Assembly: GCF_900142465.1 (NCBI RefSeq)
Contig: NZ_FRAX01000002.1
Coordinates: 307,554-371,553, forward strand
Source of the DNA: Fibrobacter sp. UWH6
GTDB lineage: Bacteria; Fibrobacterota; Fibrobacteria; Fibrobacterales; Fibrobacteraceae
Direction of reading: 5' to 3'
Length of the DNA: 64,000 nucleotides
The translations under genes were made by a program, and so were the position numbers. Below the pieces are notes generated by a model that saw only the letters and a program-made list of their open reading frames with translations, searched no databases and was not told the DNA's origin. Below, piece by piece: positions 9,178-15,807 of the stretch; the stretch's first letter is position 1; every line of letters starts with the position of its first letter.

Positions 9178-10821
9178 CTACAAGTTTTTCAGCGATGTTA
9201 TAGACTTTTCAAGATTTTCAATTTGATTTCGAAAATCAAGGACGCCCTTTTCCTTTTGTTCCTTGATCGTTTCCAAGGCTTTCATTTCTTCTGCTAGGCA
9301 ATTTTCAATCGGAGAAATAACCTCTCTATAAAAATCTTGTTTTACAGCCTCAACAACACTTTCGGAGATCATTTTTGACTTACTGGCTACCATAGATTCA
9401 AAGCTAGATTCCTTCACCTTCCTTGCTATTACCGAGCCAACATATTCAAGTGGGTTAATATCTTTCACCACTGTTGCAAGGCCTGTCGCGACTCTTCCAA
9501 AAAAAGCTTCAACCGCACCGCTTTTTGCGGCTTTCGCTGCGGCAATCTTTACGGCACCACCTGCTGCAGCTTCGGCAGCATTACCTGTCACACCAACAGC
9601 AGGACATATTGCAGCAACAGCAACAGCGGTAGCAACCGTTACGGCCATTGATTTCGTATGTTCAATTCCATCAAATGATGCCTGAACATCAGCATTAAAT
9701 CCCGCAAAGCTTTTTGGAAGTTCATAATTCTTTAAAAAACGACCTACAACAGTATTGCAAACAATATTAACATCATTCATCATCGTCTGCAGAGGCTGTT
9801 CAAGATCAGAAATTTCTGTTGCGGCAAGAGCCGGTGCATAAGAGAGCATTTTCCCAGACACATTCTGAATCAGTTCTTCTCGAAGCTTTTCCAAATCCTT
9901 TTCATGATTATAGCGATCTGCTTCTACCGCAGAAATTTTCTTTTTCAGTTTCCAACATTGTTCATCTAAAGTAGAGGTATCCAAAGATAAATTTCTCTTT
10001 TGAGTATTCAGAGACGCAATCATTTCCAAAGAAATTTTCCTTAAATCTTTTTTCTCACGTTCCTGGAGCAAAGAAGCTCTCTTGTTCAAAACGTTATCAT
10101 TTAATACTCCGCGAACAATTTCAGAAACATTATCCTTAAGGGAATCCACTAAAACTATTTTCTGCTCAGCATCTTGAATATTCAAAACCTGAGTCACCTG
10201 CTTCGCAATCTCGCTAGCAACGCTTGAATGAGATTCTCGAACTTGAGGATCTGAATGAGTCAGCACAAAAATAAGACTATCTTTTATTGATTCTAACTCA
10301 GGGCGTTTCAAATAATTCAATAGGTGATTTTTGATTGTTCCATCTTTTACATCAATACAAACAACAGCAGCATCCATGAACTGTAAATACGCAGAAGTCA
10401 AATCCCCTTCATCAGACCCAGCATTATCAATACCCGGTGTATCTAGGAATACGCACCCAGTCGGTAAATTTTCCGAAGGCTTCACTAAAACTCCTGCAAC
10501 TCCAGTGATATCTCCATTCACAACATCCTGAAATTCATCAAAAGAGACTGGACGTCGTTCCATACCATTTTCTACAAAGAATTCGTTCGAAACAATCCCT
10601 TCTTGAGGCTCAATCAAGCAAATTGATTTTGTCGTCGGCTTAATTGACACAGGAAGCTTCAATCCCAACATAGCATTGATCAAGCTCGTTTTTCCGGCAC
10701 TAAAAGCGCCAATAAAAGCAATTTTTATTTTTTCACTATTTACTACATCATTAATTCGCTTCTCAAAAGAGGTCATATTATGACGGCGAGCGATTTCTAA
10801 CAAAATATTCTGCATATTCAT
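9178..10821 (-). CDS. Dynamin-like GTPase 1, 547 aa, with hydrophobic Ala-rich insertion
   Basis: This is the first gene of the six-gene operon. It has P-loop GAFSAGKTS at residues 38-46, G3 DTPG at 127-130 and G4 THSD at 188-191. Heptad-rich coiled coils lie around residues 245-320 and in the last 50 residues. Between them is an Ala/Val-rich hydrophobic stretch (about residues 390-450) that resembles the membrane-inserting paddle of bacterial dynamin-like proteins. A strong ribosome site (AGGAGA) precedes the ATG. A terminator-type hairpin with eight Ts lies just upstream of it, so expression is likely governed by read-through of that leader. Confidence 0.88.
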   Translation of the reverse strand: MNMQNILLEIARRHNMTSFEKRINDVVNSEKIKIAFIGAFSAGKTSLINAMLGLKLPVSIKPTTKSICLIEPQEGIVSNEFFVENGMERRPVSFDEFQDVVNGDITGVAGVLVKPSENLPTGCVFLDTPGIDNAGSDEGDLTSAYLQFMDAAVVCIDVKDGTIKNHLLNYLKRPELESIKDSLIFVLTHSDPQVRESHSSVASEIAKQVTQVLNIQDAEQKIVLVDSLKDNVSEIVRGVLNDNVLNKRASLLQEREKKDLRKISLEMIASLNTQKRNLSLDTSTLDEQCWKLKKKISAVEADRYNHEKDLEKLREELIQNVSGKMLSYAPALAATEISDLEQPLQTMMNDVNIVCNTVVGRFLKNYELPKSFAGFNADVQASFDGIEHTKSMAVTVATAVAVAAICPAVGVTGNAAEAAAGGAVKIAAAKAAKSGAVEAFFGRVATGLATVVKDINPLEYVGSVIARKVKESSFESMVASKSKMISESVVEAVKQDFYREVISPIENCLAEEMKALETIKEQKEKGVLDFRNQIENLEKSITSLKNL

Positions 10822-10846
10822 TATCTCCTATAAAAGATTTTTAAAC

Positions 10847-10893
10847 ACAAAAAAAACACCTCATCAGCGCATCCACGCCGAGGTGCCATTCAA
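10847..10893 (-). terminator. Terminator-type hairpin in the leader of the dynamin operon
   Basis: Read on the minus strand, CACCTC and GAGGTG form a 6-bp stem around a 17-base loop, followed by eight Ts. It lies about 25 bases before the start codon of the first dynamin-like gene. It can act as an attenuator for the operon or as the end of a short upstream transcript. Confidence 0.6.
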
Positions 10894-10910
10894 GTGTATT
10901 TTTGATCGTG

Positions 10911-11024
10911 TTAAACTAGATTTTTCAAAAAGCCTACCCCCCCCCCCGCAATTTCCATGCCAAGTAACAAACAAATTAGTTCGTTCGGATAAACAACAGA
11001 AGTTATTTTTTTAGAGGCTTTCAT
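10911..11024 (-). CDS. Candidate 37-aa leader peptide with an 11-G tract
   Basis: This short minus-strand ORF begins with ATG at 11024, with AAGGAA 3 bases upstream, and ends with TAA at 10911. A longer start at 11036 is also possible. An uninterrupted run of 11 G (10937-10947 as C on the plus strand) lies within it and encodes Gly-Gly-Gly. Loss of one G would give an immediate TAG. Gain of one G would extend translation into the downstream terminator hairpin. It overlaps the previous 30-codon ORF, so coupling is possible. No homologue is recognised. The ORF and tract are seen; a leader-peptide role is inference. Confidence 0.4.
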   Translation of the reverse strand: MKASKKITSVVYPNELICLLLGMEIAGGGVGFLKNLV

Positions 11025-11103
11025 GCGTTCCTTCATCAATTTCAATATACTCTCTTCGAGTCAATTGTGTGTTAATTTTTTTCCTTTTGGGAAAAAGACT
11101 CAT
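11011..11103 (-). CDS. Candidate 30-aa small ORF upstream of the G-tract ORF
   Basis: The ATG at 11103 lies directly after a 37-base element that recurs near 12269-12306, where it also ends in ATGAGT. The peptide is basic at the start and acidic at the end (MSLFPKRKKI to DEGTHESL), and its stop overlaps the start of the next small ORF. It may be a translated leader or a relic of a longer gene broken by frameshifts. Low certainty. Confidence 0.25.
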   Translation of the reverse strand: MSLFPKRKKINTQLTRREYIEIDEGTHESL

Positions 11104-11134
11104 TCCAACTTGTAATAATTTCAATCAACAAAAA

Positions 11135-11380
11135 TTACTTTTCAGACTTCCTTTTCTTCATCTTTAGTTCAATGGCTCTAGTGTGATCAGAGCCGCACTT
11201 AGGACAAGGATAGTATCCAAAACGAGCTTCAAATGGAGGTGCAATCAAATCTCCGTAAATCACCTCAAAGCGGCGTTTGCAAGCCTCATATCCCCTTTCG
11301 CCTGGAGTGCCTAAGCCGTACGGCAATTTAGGAAATCCAGAAAACCATTTTCTTCCTTTTTCAAACAAAAATACATTCAC
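11135..11380 (-). CDS. Small CxxC protein, probably 5'-frameshifted
   Basis: This 81-residue product from a GTG start has one CPKCGSDHT zinc-ribbon half near the C-terminus and a lysine-rich tail. It is not a recognised family. The upstream sequence encodes MKLGECIF in another frame, just before a run of five Ts (11366-11370). The related stretch at 12214-12264 has four Ts there and reads on as LGECILFEKG. The simplest reading is that a one-base T insertion separates the original start (ATG near 11393) from the rest. The gene may be a pseudogene or switch on by slippage. It sits between the TerB-DnaJ gene and the dynamin leader. Confidence 0.5.
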   Translation of the reverse strand: MNVFLFEKGRKWFSGFPKLPYGLGTPGERGYEACKRRFEVIYGDLIAPPFEARFGYYPCPKCGSDHTRAIELKMKKRKSEK

Positions 11381-11419
11381 CCAGTTTCATTACATAACAT
11401 TTTTTGTATGTTCTTATTG

Positions 11420-12145
11420 TTAAAAATTACGTTCTTGACGAATTACGTTGTACGCCGTTTGAATTTCATCAAATTTCTCTTGCGCAAATTTGATTATTTC
11501 CGCCGGTAATCCTGCAGGCAACTTGTCTGGATGCATTTCCTTGACCTTCTGCATATAGCAAGCTTTCACCTCTGCATTTGAAGATTCTGGCGTGCAGCCT
11601 AGGATTTTGTAATACTCGTCATTGCAAAGGAAATATTCATTCTTGATGGCCTCATATTCTAAATCACTTAGGCCAAAAAGACCTGCTACAGTTGTCATAA
11701 AATATTCTTCAGCAGGGTGCAAAATATTATCTGCCGCTGCCAATTCAAACAGCGCATGCATCATTGTAATTCTTAAACTAGGATCTTCCTCTGTTGTGGA
11801 AACAAATACTTGAGCCCATTTTTCAAAAGGTTCTTCATCTTCTAAAGCCATCTTTACCAAATCGTCAAAATCTTCTTCCAAACCGAGAGTTTCTTTAAAA
11901 AACACCTTTAAATGAACCCGTTCTTCTACAGAAAAATCATTGTCAATACAAGACAATTTCACCAACAGCATCACAATGGATACTACTCTTAATTGCTCAG
12001 GACTTAATTCCTCTTCTTCCTTTTGCTCCGGTAGACGTTCTTCACTATCGAATAAGTTACCGATAAAAGCACCAGCAGCAGCACCAATAGGACCACCCGC
12101 AAATCCACCGATTACCCCACCAATGATTTTTCCACTCCATGACAT
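11420..12145 (-). CDS. TerB-DnaJ (DjlA-like) co-chaperone
   Basis: This 241-residue protein begins with a Gly/Ala-rich hydrophobic stretch (residues 7-30, GGxxGG pattern). A TerB-like acidic helical domain follows (about 50-165, with DNDFSVEER and AADNILHPAEE repeats). The C-terminal J domain carries the HPD motif (KVKEMHPDKLP). J domains stimulate the Hsp70 DnaK. The TerB-J combination is that of DjlA, a membrane-tethered co-chaperone. A strong GGAGG lies 8 bases before the ATG. It precedes the dynamin operon on the same strand, but the intervening leader and terminator make co-transcription uncertain. Confidence 0.88.
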   Translation of the reverse strand: MSWSGKIIGGVIGGFAGGPIGAAAGAFIGNLFDSEERLPEQKEEEELSPEQLRVVSIVMLLVKLSCIDNDFSVEERVHLKVFFKETLGLEEDFDDLVKMALEDEEPFEKWAQVFVSTTEEDPSLRITMMHALFELAAADNILHPAEEYFMTTVAGLFGLSDLEYEAIKNEYFLCNDEYYKILGCTPESSNAEVKACYMQKVKEMHPDKLPAGLPAEIIKFAQEKFDEIQTAYNVIRQERNF

Positions 12146-12206
12146 CTATTATGCCTCCTTCCTCTTTCCTCAAAAAAGATTTTTTCACCAAAGAAAATAA
12201 GCGTCT

Positions 12207-12275
12207 TTATACGCCTTTTTCAAACAAAATACATTCACCCAGTTTCGTTACATACCATTTTTCGCGATCACTCAT
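12207..12275 (-). pseudogene. Relic related to the 81-aa CxxC gene
   Basis: The ATG at 12275 opens a 22-codon frame (MSDREKWYVT then KLGECILFEKGV). Its last part matches the region upstream of, and the first residues of, the 81-aa gene at 11355-11406 with about 90% base identity over 50 bases. The coding potential stops at TAA shortly after the shared segment. It reads as the broken 5' end of a second gene copy lying upstream of the TerB-DnaJ gene. Confidence 0.4.
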
Positions 12276-12328
12276 TCCAGCTTGTAATAAATTCACCAAC
12301 AAAAAAGGGCATGAGCCGAAGCGCCGCC

Positions 12329-12444
12329 CAATCAGAGGTTCTGGTAAACCTGTACGCGGAGACGCAAACGGCTCACACCCCCAAGCGAGGTGTGAGCGTC
12401 CGCTCCAATTCCTGCGTACCTAAAATTTACCAGATTTCTGATTG
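12329..12444. repeat. 116-base nested inverted repeat
   Basis: Four nested arms pair around one centre. CAATCAGAggttCTGGTAAA pairs with its complement ending at 12444. GTACGC pairs with GCGTAC, GGAGACG with CGTC-cgc-TCC, and CTCACACC with GGTGTGAG, leaving a 7-base loop. It is followed by the 12-base palindrome GAGCTATAGCTC (12453-12464). It could be a structured RNA on either strand, a MITE-like palindrome or a protein-binding cruciform. No coding frame crosses it. Confidence 0.6.
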
Positions 12445-12464
12445 AGGAATAAGAGCTATAGCTC

Positions 12465-12696
12465 AAAAATCTTTTATGTCAATTTGTTCGACTTTTCCTT
12501 GCGTTTTCTCCGTGTTAAATTCGAATTCTTTCTGACGTCATTCCCAAACATAATAAATAAAAACGCCAAAAATTAACGAAAAAAAACACTTTTTTCTAAA
12601 AAGTCCTAAATCCGGCATTTGCGGGCGGTGAAACCCTTATTACTTTTCACGCGCCCCGTTTGTTGCGAAAATTTTACACTTCAAGGTGGTTAAAAA
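12465..12696. other. AT-rich intergenic stretch with one GC hairpin
   Basis: No gene is seen. An imperfect hairpin (GGGCG-GTGAAA / TTTCAC-GCGCCC, about 12624-12658, one bulge) lies about 40 bases after the stop of the two-finger mini-protein on the minus strand. It has no T tract on either side, so it is not a standard terminator. Confidence 0.4.
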
Positions 12697-12939
12697 CTAC
12701 AACATAGGTTCGTGGGAGCCCTTGTCTGAACGTCTAAGGCAGCTAATGTGCGTCATTGCCCAAATCGAGGGAAATGATAATCCGCAATGCTTACAGGTGT
12801 ATTTCGGTTTCTCTGAGCCTTCATAAACCTGATGGTTTCCACCTTTTACAGGGTGGTTCAGACACCGTGCATTGCTCAGGGCGAATACGCTCGGAAACGA
12901 GAGTCCACAAAATTTGCAATAAAACTTGGCCATGTACAT
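12697..12939 (-). CDS. 80-aa protein of two tandem zinc-finger-like repeats
   Basis: The protein is two copies of one unit: (F/Y)xCKxCGLSFPS(V/I)(F/W)A(L/M)..CL, at residues 7-33 and 47-73. Each has a CxxC pair followed by a distant Cys and a His, and so could bind one zinc. Such mini-proteins often bind nucleic acid or protein, but no known family is recognised. The second in-frame ATG, 2 codons later, has better spacing from the AAGGAAA ribosome site (start 12933). It is transcribed away from the PrsW gene, sharing a 95-base AT-rich promoter region with it. Confidence 0.6.
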   Translation of the reverse strand: MYMAKFYCKFCGLSFPSVFALSNARCLNHPVKGGNHQVYEGSEKPKYTCKHCGLSFPSIWAMTHISCLRRSDKGSHEPML

Positions 12940-13034
12940 TTTCCTTTTTTCAACATAATATAGATGAATTATGTAAAAAATATATAGACAAATTTTGACA
13001 CAATCAAAAATGTATATTTGGTCAACGTAGCCCT

Positions 13035-13829
13035 ATGTATCTTCTTGAATATTCCTTAATCGTTTTTCCAGCAATCTTTCTGATGGTGTTCATCTACATG
13101 ATGGAACCTCTCAAGAAAGAACCGAAGTTCTTGCTATTGGCGAGCTTTGGATTAGGAACGCTATCGCCCTTGCTCTCCGGAATTTTTGTAATCATCCTAG
13201 AGATTCTCCGTAGCGTCCTCACCGATGTTAAGGATTATTTCTTGGCGGATGTTCTATTTAGGTTTTTTATTATCTGCGGCTTCTGTGAGGAACTTGGCAA
13301 ATACATCATGCTTCGAGTCCTCACTTGGAAAAACAAGAATTTTGACTGCGTATTTTCTGGCATCGTATATGCGGTTTTCGTCTCACTTGGCTTTGCTGTT
13401 TTGGAAAACTTCGATTACGTTTCAAAATACGGGATTTCCTGCGCGATAGACCGTATGGTGACAGCCATCCCAGGGCACGCCTGCTTTGCCGTCTACATGG
13501 GATACTATTACAGCAAATCCAAGGAAATGGCATTACTTGGAAATTTCAAGAAATCCAGGGAATTCACCAGAAGCGCTATTTTCGTTCCCGCGCTAATTCA
13601 CGGCCTTTATGACGCCTTCATGCCACTCGCCAAGTATATCACCGTAGGTCCCATGTACATGGTACTGTATATGGTATGGTACGCAGGAATCGGCTTCATG
13701 TTCATCTTTACCCTCAAATTTTTATCAAAGGTTGCCAAAAGCTCACTTTACCAGCGCCATGATAACGGCAATCAAGGTGAAGCCCACATCATCAAGCAGG
13801 CCAAGGAACTGGAATCGCATCGGGAATAG
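13035..13829 (+). CDS. PrsW family intramembrane metalloprotease
   Basis: This 264-residue polytopic membrane protein has about 7-8 hydrophobic segments. The M82/PrsW signatures are present: CEELGKY (metal-ligand/catalytic Glu pair) near residue 80, GFAVLEN near 120, AIPGHACFAVYMGYY near 145 and PALIHGLYDA near 190. PrsW-type proteases cleave membrane-bound anti-sigma factors or related stress regulators. No sigma or anti-sigma gene is adjacent here, so the substrate is unknown. The ATG at 13035 gives a hydrophobic first helix. It is transcribed divergently from the zinc-finger mini-protein. Confidence 0.88.
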   Translation: MYLLEYSLIVFPAIFLMVFIYMMEPLKKEPKFLLLASFGLGTLSPLLSGIFVIILEILRSVLTDVKDYFLADVLFRFFIICGFCEELGKYIMLRVLTWKNKNFDCVFSGIVYAVFVSLGFAVLENFDYVSKYGISCAIDRMVTAIPGHACFAVYMGYYYSKSKEMALLGNFKKSREFTRSAIFVPALIHGLYDAFMPLAKYITVGPMYMVLYMVWYAGIGFMFIFTLKFLSKVAKSSLYQRHDNGNQGEAHIIKQAKELESHRE

Positions 13830-13886
13830 CATCTATTGGGGAAAGGTTCGAAAACGAGACAGCTGATGCTGGCCTACGTCAGCATG

Positions 13887-13919
13887 ATAAAAAAAATGTC
13901 GGGGAACAACACCCCGACG
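13887..13919 (-). terminator. Terminator after the PARG-like gene
   Basis: GTCGGGG / CCCCGAC forms a 7-bp stem with a 7-base loop. Read on the minus strand it is followed by ATTTTTTTT. It lies about 35 bases after the stop of the minus-strand PARG-like gene. Confidence 0.8.
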
Positions 13920-13954
13920 GCCCGCAGTACACAACACACCTGCGGCGGTTACGT

Positions 13955-14794
13955 TTATTTTAGAGTCTCCTTAAAGGCATCATAATTACCCATGCCATGA
14001 CGGGGACTGCAATACACGGCAAACTCAACTGCCGTAAAATACTTTCCGTACTTTTCCAGAAGCTGGCGATAGGCTTCCGCAACGACCTTGGGATTATTCC
14101 TGAAAGCGCCACATCCAAAGGCCCCCAGGACAAGAACTTCCACATGATTCGCAATGGTCACCTGGAGGATTTTTTCACCACGTTTCAGGTGGATTTCCAA
14201 CTGTTCCTCATCACTGAGGCCATTGGCGTCAAACCACAGGTTGGGTGCGGCGCAGGTAATCACATCCACCGCGAACCAGTCCCTGCTGGGCAAGCGCTTC
14301 GGTTCAGCCACATCGCTTTTTACCACAGCCACATGGGGCACATAGATACAGGCGTCCGTATAGATATGGTCATGGCGTCTACGATGAAAACGATAATAGT
14401 TCTGGAAAAAATCATCCCTTTTCAAGACGGGATAGAGGGTGGAACAACGGCACAGGCATTCTTCCTGGGCAGAAGCTCCATTCGTAACACCTCCACCAGG
14501 ATTAGTAGCGGAAGCAAAATTCAACACCCCCACACGTTTATCAGGATACTTCTCATGCAGTTTCCTGGCAGCTTCAAAAGTACGGTGACTGGTAACGGTC
14601 ACTTTGGGGGCGGTTCCGTCGTCCTGGATCAAATCCGAGACCTTGTTACAGGCGTCGTCAAAACCAGGGACATCGCGTCCCTCCAGGTAGAGTTTTGCTC
14701 CCTGGGAGGAATTTTCCACAATCTTCTTCAAGGAGGTGTTCCCCTGGATCATGGCCATGGTATCTTCGAAAATCTCGATTAATTTGTCATTCAT
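13955..14794 (-). CDS. Bacterial PARG-like macrodomain hydrolase (DUF2263/TIGR02452)
   Basis: This 279-residue protein carries the poly(ADP-ribose) glycohydrolase signature GGG-X7-QEE (GGGVTNGASAQEE, about residues 99-111). A later macrodomain loop, LGAFGCGAFRNNP, is also present, in the order typical of TIGR02452 proteins. The family binds ADP-ribose and removes ADP-ribosyl groups. The second Glu of QEE is the catalytic residue in PARG, and it is present. The gene is monocistronic with its own terminator, and no ADP-ribosyltransferase is nearby. It could reverse host-type ADP-ribosylation or process free ADP-ribose derivatives. Confidence 0.9.
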   Translation of the reverse strand: MNDKLIEIFEDTMAMIQGNTSLKKIVENSSQGAKLYLEGRDVPGFDDACNKVSDLIQDDGTAPKVTVTSHRTFEAARKLHEKYPDKRVGVLNFASATNPGGGVTNGASAQEECLCRCSTLYPVLKRDDFFQNYYRFHRRRHDHIYTDACIYVPHVAVVKSDVAEPKRLPSRDWFAVDVITCAAPNLWFDANGLSDEEQLEIHLKRGEKILQVTIANHVEVLVLGAFGCGAFRNNPKVVAEAYRQLLEKYGKYFTAVEFAVYCSPRHGMGNYDAFKETLK

Positions 14795-14908
14795 TGCATT
14801 TTACCTTTTTTATCTCTTTATATTTATCGGAGATTGCTTGGAAAATGTCAAATAGAATGTTCTAAAAAATGATTTTTTGTATATTACTCCCCGTAAAACG
14901 AGATTAAA

Positions 14909-15799
14909 ATGCTTGATAAAGAAGTTCTAAAAACCGTCAGCCGTATTGAATTGAGCGTTCGCGGCACGCTGGACACGGTCATGACCGGCGCCTACCATAG
15001 TTCCTTCAAGGGAAATGGTATGGAATTCAGCGAAGTCCGTGAATATATGCCTGGCGATGACGTGCGAACCATTGACTGGAACGTGACGGCCCGTACCGGC
15101 ACCCCCTACGTAAAAAAGTTCATCGAAGAACGTGAAATGACCATGCTGCTGATGGTTGACGCCTCCAGCAGTTCCGAATTCGGAAGCGGAAAGCAGATGA
15201 AGGGCGAAGTCATGGCCACCCTCACGGCCCTTTTGGCTTTTGCAGCCATCAAGAACAATGACAAGGTGGGCCTGCTGATTTATACCGACCAGGTAGAACT
15301 CTTTATTCCTCCCGAAAAAGGCCGCAAGCACGTACTGCGCCTGATTCGCGAAATTCTTTACTTCAAGCCCCAACACCACGGCACCAATACCCAGGTAGCC
15401 CTGGAATATGCCGGCAAGATTTTGAATCGCAAGGCCGTTGTGGTGGTGATGAGCGACTTTTTGGATGAAGGTTTCGAGAACGCCTTCAAGATCCTGCGCA
15501 AGCGTCACGACGTGTTGGCCGTTTCTGTGGTGGACCCCCGCGAAATGGAATTGCCCCCTGCAGGCCTTGTGGAATTGGAAGACCCCGAAACTGGCGAAAC
15601 CTTGCTCATTGACACCGGAGACGTCGCCTTCCGCGAAGCCTTCGCCCGAGAGGCAAAGCGTCAGGGAAAGCAGACCAAGGATTTATTCCAGCGCATGTCC
15701 ATTGACTTTGTTCGCATCGAGACCCACGACGACTTCAAGGAAACCGTGGCCCCGCTCATTGAGCACTTCAGACGCCGCGCCAAGATGGCCCGCAGCTAA
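14909..15799 (+). CDS. DUF58 family protein (vWA-like)
   Basis: This 296-residue protein has the DUF58 core (FSEVREYMPGDDVRTIDWNVTAR, about residues 41-63). A von Willebrand A-like fold follows, with a MIDAS motif DASSS near residue 90. DUF58 proteins usually pair with MoxR AAA ATPases and act in assembly or insertion of metalloproteins and surface proteins. Here no MoxR gene is adjacent, which is unusual. The ATG at 14909 follows a TATATT-containing promoter-like region. It ends 8 bases before the convergent EF-G-like gene. Confidence 0.9.
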   Translation: MLDKEVLKTVSRIELSVRGTLDTVMTGAYHSSFKGNGMEFSEVREYMPGDDVRTIDWNVTARTGTPYVKKFIEEREMTMLLMVDASSSSEFGSGKQMKGEVMATLTALLAFAAIKNNDKVGLLIYTDQVELFIPPEKGRKHVLRLIREILYFKPQHHGTNTQVALEYAGKILNRKAVVVVMSDFLDEGFENAFKILRKRHDVLAVSVVDPREMELPPAGLVELEDPETGETLLIDTGDVAFREAFAREAKRQGKQTKDLFQRMSIDFVRIETHDDFKETVAPLIEHFRRRAKMARS

Positions 15800-15807
15800 C
15801 AGCGGAG

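Noticed and set aside
10847..10893. A further small ORF (22 codons) starting with ATG inside the dynamin leader hairpin
   Set aside because: No ribosome site and it overlaps the terminator stem; reading it as a peptide is less likely than as RNA structure.
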